Assembly: GCA_025201765.1 (NCBI GenBank)
Contig: MU623501.1
Span: 1 to 64,000 of the forward strand
Origin: Daldinia sp. FL1419
Lineage: Eukaryota; Ascomycota; Sordariomycetes; Xylariales; Hypoxylaceae
DNA length: 64,000 bases
Reading direction: 5' to 3'
Shown: positions 13,616 to 26,132 of the stretch, one piece after another
Numbering within the stretch: the first letter of the stretch is position 1
How the letters are laid out: each line of letters starts with the position of its first letter
Notes under the pieces: generated by a model
The model's database searches: none
Told to the model about the DNA's origin: nothing
The model's input: the letters and a program-made list of their open reading frames with translations, nothing else
Program-made: the position numbers and the translations under genes

Positions 13616-13787
13616 TATTAATTATATAACTATAATAATATAAATCTATTTTAATCTTATATTTAACTCCACATATTTTAATTTCCGACTAAAATATGTT
13701 CTTTCTTAGAATAACCACTTTTTACTAAATTGATATGAATACCTTCACTTTTACTATTGCATGCAATGGTACCTTGTCCATCCAACA
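13616..13787 (+). repeat. 172-bp LTR (family 2), copy 2, at the block edge
   Basis: This copy aligns with 5088-5259 without length change and ends CCAACA at 13787. The last 50 bp or so are nearly identical between copies (GCATGCAATGGTACC region). Its start has been altered from TGTTGG to TATTAA by RIP-type changes. From 13788 on, base composition becomes normal, so the LTR end is the boundary of the AT-rich block. Confidence 0.75.
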
Positions 13788-14371
13788 TGTTAACAATGGG
13801 GATTTACTCAAGTCACATATGTCAAATTGCTCCAGGCCGATATGCTTAATGGCGTCAAAATTGAGACATGTCACACTATCTTTCCAACACATTTTCCTAT
13901 CTGCAAACCCATACAAACCCATACAAACCCATACAAATGTAGGTTTACCAGGTAACCTAGGCAATTTACGAATACCCGCCCGAATAGCGGATATTGACCG
14001 GAAATCGCAAAACTTGTTAAATACGTAGAGCCTCCATCGGGCGGTAATCGTGGCGTTTCGGTCATCTCACTTCCTAAACCGTGTAGAGTACCAAATATTG
14101 AATATAGACCCATCTGTCATGACCCCTCTCTTGAGAAACTACCTAGACATCTTGCATATTAATTCGAGTGAACCGATACTCACGTGATTGCAATGTCGAT
14201 AAAATTCAACACCGAAACTAAAAGTGAAGTCTTCGATGTGGGTATCAATTTCTCTAACGTGCTATCAGTCTTTCAAGACCATGAAAAAAACCACGATCCT
14301 ATCTGATATACAATACCGCTCCCGGCGACATATCGCAAGAATCATCAACCTATGAATGACGGCCGTCTATA
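13788..14371. other. Intergenic, 3' flank of VPS18; short tandem repeat
   Basis: No gene is supported here. A 10-bp unit AAACCCATAC is repeated about three times at 13905-13937. Short ORFs spanning 13725-14113 run across the TE boundary on both strands and look like chance frames. Confidence 0.5.
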
Positions 14372-17300
14372 TTACAAAGCCCACTCGCCCTTGTCGTCGT
14401 CTGCCGTAATGAAGGGTTCGTCGATGCGCTTGATAGCATAGTCGCTACACAGGATACTACACGACTCGTTAGTTTCAAAGTTCTGCTTCAACAAGGGGGG
14501 CAGTAATTCGTTAGCTCACCATGCAGAAGCCACTAAGGCGTCTAGTTCCGCGACCATGGCATCCTTCCTAGCGCCGCTGACGAGGCCTTTGCTAATTTGC
14601 ACCTGGCACTCTTTGATGCGCCTGCTCTTACTAACACCTGCCTGCTCTAGAACCTTTCTCCCGAGGCAATCGGAATGGAAAGCATGTTGGCAGGGAAAGA
14701 CAAAGAATTGCCTGCTAAGGAGGGGCAAGGCGCATACGTAACATTTCTCTCCCGGTTCGACGATGGCGTAGCGGTGATCGAGGCCAGCGATATCGACCTT
14801 GATATTGGCGGCAGTTTGGGAACTCTCATCCATTTCTTTCTTTAGGCTATCAATGTTGCGCGAGTAATCTTCTAGCGCGTCACATATCTCGTCCTTGAAG
14901 TCGTCTATGACAACGAAGTCAGGGAAGAAAGGGATTAAGTCCTCAATCTTAAGGAGGTCGCAGCGCTTTAGGAATTCGATGGCTGTCTTGATGCCGTTGG
15001 ACTGTGAGATAACCTTACGAGCCACCGCAAGCCATAACTTCTTTCGAAGGGCAGGGTTAGACATAGGCCGATCCGCAATGATGGAAGCATATTCCACCTC
15101 ATTATGTGAAAGTGCAAGGTCAACGGCTTGGACATACTGTCCCATATTCGTATAGATATGTACGCACGAGAGGGTTCGCTTGTGCTGGATACATAGTCGG
15201 AGCGCAAAATCGGGATCGAAGTGAGGCTCTTCGCCTTGAGATTCAAGATACGCCAGCAATCCCGATTCATCTTTAGTTCCATGCGATGCGTAGATGGAAA
15301 CAAGAGTATTATGAACAGCTGCATCCGTAGAATGAAGCTGGTTAATGACAAACTGTAGGTATCTAATAGCTTGATTTTGTAGTAACGTTCCCTTGAAGGT
15401 CCTATTATAGTCGAGGAGAGCCGGGATGATTTTGCGCGGCTCGAGTTTGGGATGTCGCATCATGATTTCAACTAATTCATGCCCAACATGTGTCATTAGT
15501 ACGCTGCTATAGCGGTAGAAGACTTCTAGGTCCGTTTGCTTCTTGAGCACATTCAGAGTTTCCGTCCATCGCTCCCTCTGTACCCAATACGATAGGACAT
15601 AATTGTAGTCGTTCACAGCATTAGCGAAAAATAGAAGCTCATCTTCCCGAGCATGGCTACTAATGACATCATACGTCGTCTTGCGGTCGAGATCGGATTT
15701 ATGTTTATTTATGAAGTCCCGAAACTCGCTTCGAACCGCATCAAGTTGATGTCGTGACTCTTTCCCGTTCCTATTTTCGGTCGACTCGGCTTCTACAGTA
15801 ATAGAATCCTCGAGGGAATTGAGTTTTGCCATGAAAATTTCAATCAGCCACGTTGCTATCATCATCCTCTGCATCGTAGCCGATTTCTTATACGTCGCTA
15901 GTTTTGTGATAAGATATTTTCGTAAGGCGTCGTGTTGGTTATGGTCAAGGAAAGTAAGTGCAACGTCTTCGAACGGTTTGCTGCTTTTGCCGTATACCCC
16001 GGCGGCTTCGACGAATAGCCCCTTTTCAACAAGATAGTCGCCAGAAGCCATCGAGACTGCGTCTTTTTGCGCTGGCGTATGAGCGTATTGCATGGCCATA
16101 TCGAATTGCTGCCTCTGTAGCATGATTCTCCATATATCTCGATCCTCATCTCGAACAACGATCTCGAATATTTCCTGGGCAGTAAAAAGCCAGAATGTGT
16201 TTTTCTGTTGGTCAACATACAGGCCCAAGGCTTTTTGTCCCTGGTCTAGAATCACCTGATCGTACACAACCGTTCCTGTTAATCGATTTATTGCTACGAT
16301 ACGACCGCCAACTAAACCAATGATATGCCATTGGGTCAGCGAGAGTGCGTCGACAAACTCGGACGGTGTCTTTCTCCGACCTGATGTCTCCGTTGTGACA
16401 ACCTGCGGCCTTGATATGAGCTTCGATTCAGCGAACACCTTGTTCCCAAGGTCGTTGTTCATCGGGGCCGTCAGAAGCCTCCCGTGGTAGACCCCGTGGG
16501 AGGAAAGCCACGCGAAGGCTCGGTCCGGTACAACATCCGCGTAAGTCTGGGAGTTGGGGGGATCCGGCGAAATAGCAAGCATCGAGGGCGCATTGGTTGA
16601 GCCGCGTGAAATCTCATGTATAATGGGTTGCTCGGAGTCGAATAATCTCGTATAGATTGAACCGCTCCCGTCGTGACTGCTTCGTCCAACCTTGCCTACA
16701 AGATGAAGTATGCGACTTTGTGTGGTGATAACTACTCTCCTTATGTCGACTTTCCCAGCCATATTATCAACCCAAAGTCCTGTCACTGGTCCATCAGGAA
16801 GCTTGTGCAGCACCTTTAGGTATTTCTCCTCTTTCCTATAGAACTCGGTTGAGGTTTCGATAAACGTTTCGTATATATTCCCATCCGAAGCTCCTATTAG
16901 GATCTCTCGAGTTGTGGATGTAGGAAGAGACGGGTTCCAAGCCACGCATTCGACAGGAACCCCACGCAACCTACTTAGGGGTCGCGGTTGGCGTGATTGA
17001 GTATGTAGGTAATAGTTCTCTCCGGAAGAGGTACATATGAGCAGATGGGAGGCTGTAGGGTCAAGGAACATGCGTCGGATGATGCCTACTTCGGAAACTC
17101 GCCTGGGAAGATCGATATCTGCGGGTAACCTCTATCAGTAACAGTGCAATGATTGGACGTCAAACAAAGGTAAAAGGTGCTATGGCTCACCGTCTATATC
17201 TTCTGGTCGGTTTAAGTCGATGCGCAGAATGCGCCCATTAGACAAAGCTAGGACAAGCACATTGTTGGCAACTTGGGCGGCGACAAAGTCGGCGGCGATG

Positions 17301-17407
17301 GAGAATTGGAGTTGTACCGGTTCGACGTCGAAGATGGGCAAACTCTCTACAGCGAGGTCGTGCACGCCGTTGGCGGCAACAAACCCGTTTGTTGCTTCTA
17401 GCGACAT
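14372..17407 (-). CDS. VPS18: Vacuolar protein sorting protein Vps18 (Pep3)
   Basis: The gene has three exons: 17191-17407, 14520-17118 and 14372-14456, coding for 966 residues. Both introns have GT...AG borders (GTGAGC donors). Vps18 is a core subunit of the HOPS and CORVET tethering complexes on endosome and vacuole membranes. The N-terminal half is the Pep3/Vps18 beta-propeller region. It is followed by an alpha-solenoid with clathrin-heavy-chain-like repeats, and by a C-terminal RING-H2 finger: CYVC at about 865, CQHAFHSDC near 882-890, and a final CILC at 939-942. The second intron splits the codon of the first Cys of that last pair. Start ATG at 17407 gives a typical length for the family. 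The end IDEPFI...GEWAL also fits the family. It lies next to the TE block but appears intact. Confidence 0.93.
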
Positions 17408-18590
17408 TTGGGAAATCTATTTGGGCATATTGAAGAGGTTCAGTCGCGACAGGTCGCAAAACTATCCGCTGATTGTGGCTATATGGCGTTGGGTTTTATT
17501 TCGAGTTGAGAGCTCAGCTCATATATCACTGGAGTACTAACTTAGGTAGTTGAAGTTGAAGGGAGCTTTCGGCGATACAAATGCACGTTCACTAAACCTA
17601 TCGGGTCTATCAGGTACCTACTTACTTAGGTACCTTAGGTACCTAAATGTATAGTACCTACCGCCCTAATAGATGTTGTACAACAAAGCGGGTCAGAGCT
17701 ATCCGGGACTATGCATGTAGCTAGGTAGTGCAGCAATGATGTAACCTCTTTAGAGGCGGCTGGGGCCGCTGGGCAACCTGGAGGCACTTAGACCCGTGTG
17801 ATAACCTTGAAGAAAGCGCCTCAAACTTTAACATCACATCTACATACTTTTTCCCATATTTATTAATTTGGTATGGTCATATTATACGTTATCCTGGATC
17901 ATCAGACTATCTAACACATGGCGATATTGCCAAAGAGAAACTTCAATAATGGACTTTAAATTATTCAACTTGATCGATGATAACCCTAAAGAGCTTATTG
18001 CTCGTATGCAACAAGTTGCAATAATGTGGCTACAAACAGATTGGTAGTTATATACAAGGCCTTATGTCGACCCAGTCTACCTTTTTATATACCCGAAATC
18101 CCAAATATCCAATATCCTAGGTTCCTATCCTATTCACAAAATAACACAAGCCTCAAGCTTAAAAAAAAAAAAAGTCGCCCTAGCCTATATTTCCTCCTGC
18201 TTCTCCAGGGCAATGGAGATCATACTGTATTTCTATGTCGGAATTTATTCTTGTTATCCATAAAAGCACGGACAACATAAATATGTACCGATGGAATGGG
18301 TATTGGGTCCTCGGATCTTATGCGATCTATATTCGTCGGGTTCCGCCGATCTCTTGTATCGGAACCTATTCACAACTTTCATCGTGACATCGACTATCGT
18401 TAACCTTGCGAGATTCCCATACGCTAGCGTCGTCTTGATGCACAGAACGGTCCAGGTTAGATGATTTCGGTGGGTTTCCCCTGAGTGATCACCCCCCTTG
18501 ATCTGACCGCTTCAAATTAAATATTATACGAACGGTGCTGTTGTGTTTGCCCAATCCTCACGTCGCTTGGGTCCGTCGAGCGTTTTAGTT
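17408..18590. other. Intergenic: VPS18 upstream region with TACCT-rich motifs
   Basis: There is no convincing gene. A run of TAGGTACC/TACTTAGG words lies at 17612-17646. A 12-A run lies near 18162. The 84-codon frame at 18026-18280 has no recognisable features. Confidence 0.45.
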
Positions 18591-20136
18591 TTAACCTGAA
18601 CGAAGCGATCTGCTGTTCGCAAGGCTTGTCGGGCCACGAGATGGGAAGGAGCAAAAGCCACTTTCTCCATCCGTCAGACCGTCTGTTAGATTGCTTTCCT
18701 CCGCATCTGTATCCTCGAGCATATCTGCATATTTCTCCGGTATTACGGGAATCGGCTCGCGAGACGGTAATCTAGACCACCGGTTGTAAGGGCTTGGTTT
18801 CCTTCCTTTCAACACTCTGACTTTAGCAACAAATCCCTTTGCTCTTTTGGAATTCAGTGCCATCGCCATCAGTTCCTCGCCAATCTGCTCGCAAGCCAAC
18901 CGGACTTGATCTGGTTCCCATCCCTTATATTTAGTCAGAAGCCTCAAGCATATCGACTCGCATCCATTAAGCATGGAAAGAAGCCAAAACTTTCCGGTAG
19001 AACCGTCCTCCGTCCTTAGAGGAATTGCATGTTCCGTCAGCTGGACGTCAACATAGCCTGCATTGACCAAGAACCTAGGCTCCAAATGAGCCACACCACG
19101 TGGCCTTCCATGCATTAGAGCAGCTTCGCGGACGTCGTGTAACGCCTTGTGTACCAACGACTCGGGCTCGAAGAATGAGTGGAGATTGCTAATTCCTCGA
19201 TGATCATCAAAATCTAGTACTTCAATCCATCCACCGGGCTTGATACAATGGAACGCGGATCGATAAACATGATGCCAATCGGAAAACGAACCTTGCAGGT
19301 CTCTTATGTGTACTAGGTCATAGTGATTCGGCGGTCGTTCCCATTCCAACTCGGCATCGTCAATTTCCCAGAAAACATTTTGCGGAACCCGTCGTTCGAA
19401 AATATTAGAGATATCAGTTCCAGTCACTTCGCAGTCGGGATATAATTCAGCCATGTCGATAACCCATTCACCGACGGCAGTGCCAATATCTAGGATATGA
19501 CTAGGTGCCTCTAAGGGCACGCTGGTTAGTTCCCCGTCGAATGTTTTTAGGTAAACCTGGTTCATCAACTGAAGTCGAACTTGCTCGTCATCGTCGTTTG
19601 GCATATAATACGAGCCGCAATACCGTCGTCCATTTTCCATCACGTAGTTCAGGTCCAGTTCATTGATTGATCGTGTTGAATTTCTATTCCGGGTTAGCAT
19701 TATCCATCACACTGAAGTTGACCTTGATGTGAACTTACACAGTCCCATCTTCCACACTACCTTCACTCTCAAACGAATGCTCCACCCGATACACCACTGC
19801 ACGGCCACTTGGATGATGGCTTGGGGAATAGATAGAGCCAGCATCGAACTGACTTGTCCTCGTATCGTCGTTTGCCTCGAATACATGACCACCTGGCTCC
19901 GCAACGCTCATCGTCCACGCACTTAAACCATCGCTTGTAACATCTTCAGTGGAGATGTCGTCGTCCAGCTCCGGCACGGGAAGCTCGGAGCTAACCACGC
20001 TACGGCCTGTTTCGGTACTAGGGGGACCGATAGACGAACTGGCGGCACTAGTCCCATACGACGGCATGATTGCTGCTGGTACACGCGATGCCGTAACCTG
20101 TCCTGTTTCGTCGCTTGTCCTTCTCTTCCTTTTCAT
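18591..20136 (-). CDS. SAM-dependent methyltransferase, LaeA/UMTA-like
   Basis: Two exons, 19739-20136 and 18591-19683, encode 496 residues; the 55-bp intron has a GTAAGT donor and TAG acceptor. The first exon is a low-complexity, Ser/Thr/acid-rich N terminus, typical of fungal proteins of this class. After it comes the conserved start NELDLNYVMENGRRYCGSYY and a class I methyltransferase fold. Motif I is ILDIGTAVGEW, then GTDIS, then VHIRDLQGSFSDW and the CIKPGGWIEVLDFD strand. LaeA-like enzymes often act as regulators or in secondary metabolism. The substrate here cannot be told, and no biosynthetic cluster surrounds it. Start ATG at 20136 is the first in frame after upstream stops. Confidence 0.85.
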
Positions 20137-21943
20137 CACAGTCGCACTAGAAAGTTCTTAGCTGCTGATGAGGCATTTGGTAACACAATTCCTCGTAGCT
20201 CTTCTGATGATGAAATATTACAGCCTACCGACGTCTCCGCGAACCGTGCGGCCCAGCGATGGATCCGTAAGCGAAAGGGCACCTCTATCTGACGCAGCGC
20301 CTAAGAATTTGTTTTCTATGATATTTAACCAGTGAGGAGTTCGTAGAGGATCCGACGCCGGATACATTGGCGTACAAAGACTGTCCACGGAGTGTGCATA
20401 TAATTATTTTACGATCGTCATTTCAATTCGCTTCAAACATAGGGAGGAAAAAAATTAAAAAATTTAACCACTACGCAAGGCTTAGGCAGGCGTAACGGGA
20501 TGAGGGACTAGACCGTATTACAAGATGGAGGAAATGGGCCACGAGAGAGCGGAGGACAGTCACAGGCAAATATGCTAACTATTGGCTACCAACTTGATCA
20601 CCACCCAGACTCCTTCGATCCAATGAGCGGTCTGCCTTATTACTGTAACGTGGAGTCGTAGACAAGGGAATGAACCACATGGTCATTGCCACCCATGCCA
20701 GTGGGATCCCCCCTATTCCCTATTCCCTATTCCCTATTCTATGTATATTCGCCCTGCACACATTATGTAGTAGGTATGTACGTATATCCATTTGTACGTA
20801 TGCATATCTGTACTATGTATGCAGCCCTTCGCCGTGGATGCGGAAGACTACAACGCTGAAAATATCGCGCCTTGGAAGCGAGTGATTGGTATTGGTTCAC
20901 TATGGGCATTTACCAGACCCAAGGGTCCTAGCGTTCATGTTCCGGTTCTGTTTGATTGGGCCCGAACGGATGGACAAACCCGTCCGCCCCGACCCTGAAG
21001 GAACCCTGTAACACTCACCCGTTGGTCAGGCCTAACCATAGTGTATTAGCAGGATTAGGTGCTCAAGGTAAGTGAAAGGTTAAGTCGTCATCACGAGAGG
21101 GAAGGACTCGGTGCTATGTAGAAATCGATACTAATTTAGGAATACGCTCGTACGCTCGTATGCATAAAATAATCATAACCTTTTAGTTTTAGCTCTGAGT
21201 AAAGGACCCGTGTTCTTCCTCGTCTTATCCCTCCCATTTGTGGTAAGCGACAGAAACGTTGGTGCATAAGGCCCTTCAAGGAACGTCGAGGTTTCGGCTT
21301 TCTGCGGCCAGTTTTATTGGGTAAACAGCCGACATCCTGTACGCAGCAAGTACGTACGTCCCCAGTGTCCCCAGTGTCCCCAGTTTGACAGGCCAGTCAA
21401 TTGGAAAATCCTGGCTTGGGAAAGTTCTCAATCGAACCATGGACCCCCGGCTTGCAGCGCTGCAGTCCTGCAGTCGTGATATGCTGGAAGCGATTTCCGG
21501 TTCGGATGTATAACTGCATGAGCTAAGGTACCTAATGCCCGAAATGCCGGATTAAGTAGTCTCGAATAGGAGAGAATTTATGAAAATGATGATATTTCCA
21601 TACTTATAACAGGCAGGTAGAGGCGCGATTAGCAGACCATTGAATCACAACCTAACTCTTGCGCCTACTAGATATAACTATCATCTATTCTCTAATAATT
21701 CTTACTGAATAGGTACTTGATGAACTCGTCCGCCCGAGTACCTAGTAGCGATGGGAATATTCTTCGTGTCGCCTGCATCTATGACGCTGCTAGGTAAAGC
21801 AATACCCTCGATAACCCCAAATATTAGGATTCTCTGCGCGCAAACCAACCCCCACCCCCACCGCTATGTTCATTCCTTATAATAACGCCGAAGAACGTGC
21901 TGCGATCATTCCTATCTAGGAACAACCCTCTTCCCCATAAGCA
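20137..21943. other. Intergenic with short tandem repeats
   Basis: No gene is supported. Tandem CCCTATT (four units) is at 20711-20738, and GTCCCCAGT (three units) at 21358-21384. Frames near 20670-20998 overlap these repeats and have no coding character. Confidence 0.45.
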
Positions 21944-23367
21944 TTATCCAGCTGACTTCCGTTTCTTTGGTAGCTGAGGCTCGTCGCATATCTCTTCTTT
22001 ATCAGACATGACTTCGGCTTCGACGACAATTGGGAAAGGGCTGAGGACTTTGCTAATGTCGCCCCACCATCCTTCACCAAAGCGTCTATACCAGTCAACG
22101 GTAACCTTCAACCCGTCAGCGAAAGAAGTCTTCTGATCCCAGCCGAGATGCCGAAGTTTAGTAGCGTCGATGGCGTATCGATGGTCGTTGAATGGTCTAT
22201 CGTGCGTATATTTAACCCACTTGTTGAAGTCCTCTTGACTCTCGTGAGGGATGTCCATCTCCTTCAACACCATTCTACACAGCTCAATATTAGAAATTTC
22301 GTCATGTGATCCTACATTGTAGACCTGGCCGAGGGTGCCCTTATGTAGGATTGTATCAAAAGCATCAGCTGCATCGCCAGCATATAAATATCTTCGAGTG
22401 GGACTCCCATCACCGTGCAACACCGTTGGTCTCTGGCGATTCAACAAGCAGATGAACTTGGGAATAATTTCTGTTCCGAGGTACGTCAGATGCAGCCTCT
22501 CGCGTGCGGTGGATATTTTGCTTACTTTCGGGGAATTGATGGGGCCCGTAGACATTATTACTTCTGACAATAATGACAGGAAGCTTGAAACTCTTCATGT
22601 AAGAGTTAACAAGCATTTCGGCGGCAGCTTTGCTTGCGGCATATGGATTAGTCGGCGATAGTATACTCGTTTCCATTAAATCGTCGTCGTCGTCTTTTAC
22701 CTCCCCATATACTTCATCAGTCGATACGTGAATAAATCGCCTGACCCCAACCTTCTTTGCGCTCTCTAGCATAACATGAGTTCCATACACATTTGTATGA
22801 GTAAATCCATACGAATTTCCGAAACTCAAGTCGACGTGTGATTGAGCCGCAAAATGAAAGATGGTATCGATATTGAAGCGCTCCATGCAATCAAGTACTT
22901 CGGAAGGGTTCGTGATATCTCCATGATAGAAAGTAAAGTTTCGCTTGTCATTAAGCATCCGGGTATTATTCAGTGACGAACAATAATCCAATTTGTCAAA
23001 GGACACAATATTGTAGGCTTCGGGGTAAGTCAAGGTGAGATGACGGACAAGCCAACAAGCTCTTCGGCCATTCGTTAGCTGCAGTGTGGAACCTTGAGGC
23101 TCGTCAAAACTTACATAAAGCCGGCACCGCCAGTGATCATGATATTCTTGACATCTGGTAAAGCCTCGAATTTTGTAGACCCAGTTAAGATAGGAGCTCG
23201 TTTCCAAATCCCATAATCCTCGAAGAATCTAGGCTTGGCGGTCTTATTATTAGGAGCTAAACAGGTAGGTACATATTGTGGTGAGCCGTCTCGGTCAGTA
23301 TCGGTGACGTTGTGGGAAAGCACTTACACTGCACCCCATTGGTGCCATTTAGGTGTAGCGCGGTCAT
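21944..23367 (-). CDS. Nucleotide-sugar 4,6-dehydratase (RmlB-like SDR)
   Basis: Four exons, 23328-23367, 23115-23256, 22526-23061 and 21944-22470, code for 414 residues. All introns are 53-71 bp with GT...AG ends. The protein is an extended short-chain dehydrogenase. It has the NAD-binding GGAGFIA motif, then FHFAAQSHVDLS, then STDEVYGE, the catalytic YAASK (Tyr/Lys), and the SPTRRYLYAGDAADA and DRPFNDHRYAID motifs shared by dTDP- and UDP-glucose 4,6-dehydratases. In fungi such enzymes make UDP-4-keto-6-deoxyglucose on the way to UDP-rhamnose, so UDP-glucose is the likely substrate (inference). The first exon has only 40 nt. The ATG at 23367 is the start that keeps the frame across intron 1. 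Confidence 0.88.
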
Positions 23368-26119
23368 AGCGTACAGGATCGGAATCTAGAAATTTACCGG
23401 CGGACCAGTCCGAGGTTCGAAAAGTATATGTAAGAATGCCTTCGGAATCGCCTTGAGGAAGAAAGAAGTCGGAGTCGTGTAATATGATGTAGATAATTAA
23501 GAGAAATGTGTAACAGGGTCCGTTCTTTCTTCGCCTGGTACAGGAAGGTTTTAACCTAGGGTGGACAGATGTCCAGATGCAGATCTTTTGAACAACCGGC
23601 TGCGAGTCGCAAGTCTCGAGTCGCAACTAGACGAAAGACAAGTCTTTAAGCTTGCCCGACACCTAAATCCCAAGAACCAGGAACGAGGCACACCAGAGAA
23701 TAGCTAGGTTATATCCATACGATTGGCCTGAGATTCGGCCATCCGTAAACATGTATGTGGAAGTACACGTTAAACAAGAGACCGATAGACTTGGTCAAGA
23801 GCGTGGACCGACCCCAGAGATCTGACAATAGGTATTATACCCCTTCTACCCGGGGTTTTTGCTATACTCAGCAGAGAGGGACAGAGGGACAGAATGACCG
23901 GCTTATGGTTGAACCTCGCAAAAGACAGCAATCGTATTATGGATGATTTTACATAGAAAACGAATCAATCAAGTCGAAACGAACGACAGCACGCGCCTTA
24001 AACATTCAAGATAATTTAACAAGAACTATCGATCGGCAGCGATCGACCATGAGGTTTAAGCAGGTACACAGATAACTTTGTAGCACGTAGACCCACATGC
24101 AGCCCGCCGGACCATGACTTACGTACGGGTATACAAGTACCTACACATGTACCGCCATGTTAGCATCAATAGGTAGGTAGGTACCTAGGTACCTAATAAT
24201 GTCACTTACACCCATTCGTCTATTATAGATAGGGCCTCTCATATTTAAGCCATAACCAGATTAATATATTCCCAGCTTGTATGTTATAATTACAAAAACG
24301 CCTAATACGGGGCTGAGCTGGTATGACAAGTAGCTAGGCCGTGGATCCGTCCGAATTCTAATAACCCTACGTACTAACTAAGGTACTTACTTAACCTAGT
24401 GGTCATAATCCTTCTTGGTCTGCAGGCATCCTACCTACCGTTTACAAATAAAGGGTTATTGTTCCCCGAAGCAAGATCAAACATCCAAGTTATAATGTTT
24501 CAATAAAGTATCCATTCCGTCGGGTTGCTATATATAAATGTTAAAAATGAATATATAACAGGTACCTCTTGGACGGCATTCCATGTCCCACATGTACATA
24601 CTTACCATAGATAGGTAGTTATACTCTAATGATACATGCGTATAAGGATACCTAGTAGGTAGGTATAGTATTCGTACCTTCTTTTATTAGGTAGTTACCT
24701 CGAGGTTAGATTAATATATCATCCCATCAATGGAAGCCACACGTCTCTTAGCATTATGACTTTATTATTGAGGTTATTCGTACCTCATTATTACATTCAA
24801 AATCTAGAAGTGCGCATACCTAGTGCAAAGGGACATAGGATAAGTTAGGTAGGTACCTACTTACCTACCTAGGTAGGCTTGTGGCTTGCGCGGCATTGTT
24901 TGCTGCTTCCCGTCTTGGATGAGTTACATCTTTACGAGGTATAATTATTATCTTGAGCTACACCATTAGGGCAACTATATATATTGAACAAATTCAGATA
25001 CTGGCCCAGATACCACCTAAGATAGGTAGACAATGATGGACATTCTACGTCAATTTTCAGTCTTATGAGAAAGCGCACGTCAGTTAATACTTAACCTACC
25101 TACACTATACGTTCGCATCTCTATTAGATGCGTAACCTTGCCACGAGCCCCGAAGTGTGTGCGTACAAATTATAATGCCCCTTGTTCTACAGTTGTACTA
25201 TGTAATTCAAGTCCAACTATCAAACTGCCAATCCTGCAACTCAAACTTGAAAGTCGGCTGCTCGGCACCCCCTTGCGATACACAACCTAAACAGGATATC
25301 TCTTACCCCAACGGTGCTAGGTAAGTTACTTAAGTACACGTAGAAGTTTCATTCCAGTCAGATAAGGTAAGGTACTATGGTGTTAGGGGTAAGTAAAACC
25401 CCGGTCACAAGTCTCGCGCTAAATTATGGCCTGTACTATACTCTTTCATCTCAAGCACATATTTATACATATTCTATAATAATTACTAAATAACCCAGCT
25501 TTAAGAACTAATAAATTGAATCAATAGATCCAGTATTATAAACTGATCATTTTGATATAAATTTCGATTTTTTTAATATAATAAATGCTAATATATTCAA
25601 TATTTTTGATAATTGTACCTTTTGAATACCCTGGACACCCCAAGGCTGATTTAGTGTGGGGTGGTGTCTAACCATTTCTAGCGGTACCTGACAGTGTCGT
25701 TTTTCTTTGGCCTGCAACCATAGTAACTTAAGATACTCCGTAGTTAAGTTACTTTAGGTAGTGTACCTAGGTAGGTACATAAAGTTTAGTGGGCTCCACG
25801 CTCCGTTCCCGTCTGGCGATCGGCTAAAATAGCAGCCAGTGCAACCTGTCCAACCAAATCTAACCAGAACATTATGTACTAAACCAACCAAACCTTCAAT
25901 TACGAATTGGGTTGGTTCTATCTTCGTTCTGGAATCTGTCTATCTTCACTAGAACCAGTTATCCTACACTTTGAGAACAAGAAAATACAACTACTCTATT
26001 CTCTGGTTTATTCTCTCTACCATCGATCCCGCCATCATTTCTCCCCACATGCTTAGATCTATCAACCGTGGGCGACGGGAATCTGGGCAGGTCCCGTCAC
26101 ATGTCTTGCGCCACTCGAG
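23368..26119. other. Divergent intergenic region, 2.75 kb
   Basis: This gap separates the dehydratase (leftwards) from the transporter (rightwards). No coding frame longer than about 60 codons looks real. TACCTAGGTA-type words are dense at 24171-24196, 24845-24878 and 25760-25780. The stretch around 25440-25620 is AT-rich. It should contain both promoters. Confidence 0.5.
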
Positions 26120-26132
26120 ATGGCATCCTTGA
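26049..26132 (+). promoter_or_regulatory. Upstream ORF overlapping the transporter start
   Basis: An ATG at 26049 opens a 27-codon frame ending with TGA at 26130-26132, past the main ATG at 26120 and in a different frame. A second upstream ATG at 26101 also overlaps, in the remaining frame. If the transcript starts upstream of 26049, both would reduce initiation at the main start. The transcript start is not known. Confidence 0.35.

Larger units (their letters stand above)
1..13787. mobile_element. RIP-degraded nested LTR-retrotransposon block
   Basis: The whole stretch is extremely AT-rich, with C and G depleted, and carries no long ORF. It consists of segments that occur twice: 1-1487 with 9303-10789 (constant offset 9302, no net indel), about 1488-2416 with 7319-8247 (offset 5831), 2467-4650 with 10790-12969, and 4646-5259 with 13174-13787 (offset 8528). 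The copies differ almost only by C/T and G/A transitions, which is the mark of repeat-induced point mutation. Stretches without a visible partner are about 5260-7318 and 8248-9302. The superfamily (Copia or Gypsy) cannot be told, because the coding regions are destroyed. The right edge is abrupt and coincides with an LTR end. Confidence 0.9.

Noticed and set aside
23324..23626. 100-codon minus frame upstream of the dehydratase
   Set aside because: It has no ATG start (TTG). Only its last part overlaps the true first exon, which is read in another frame from the ATG at 23367.
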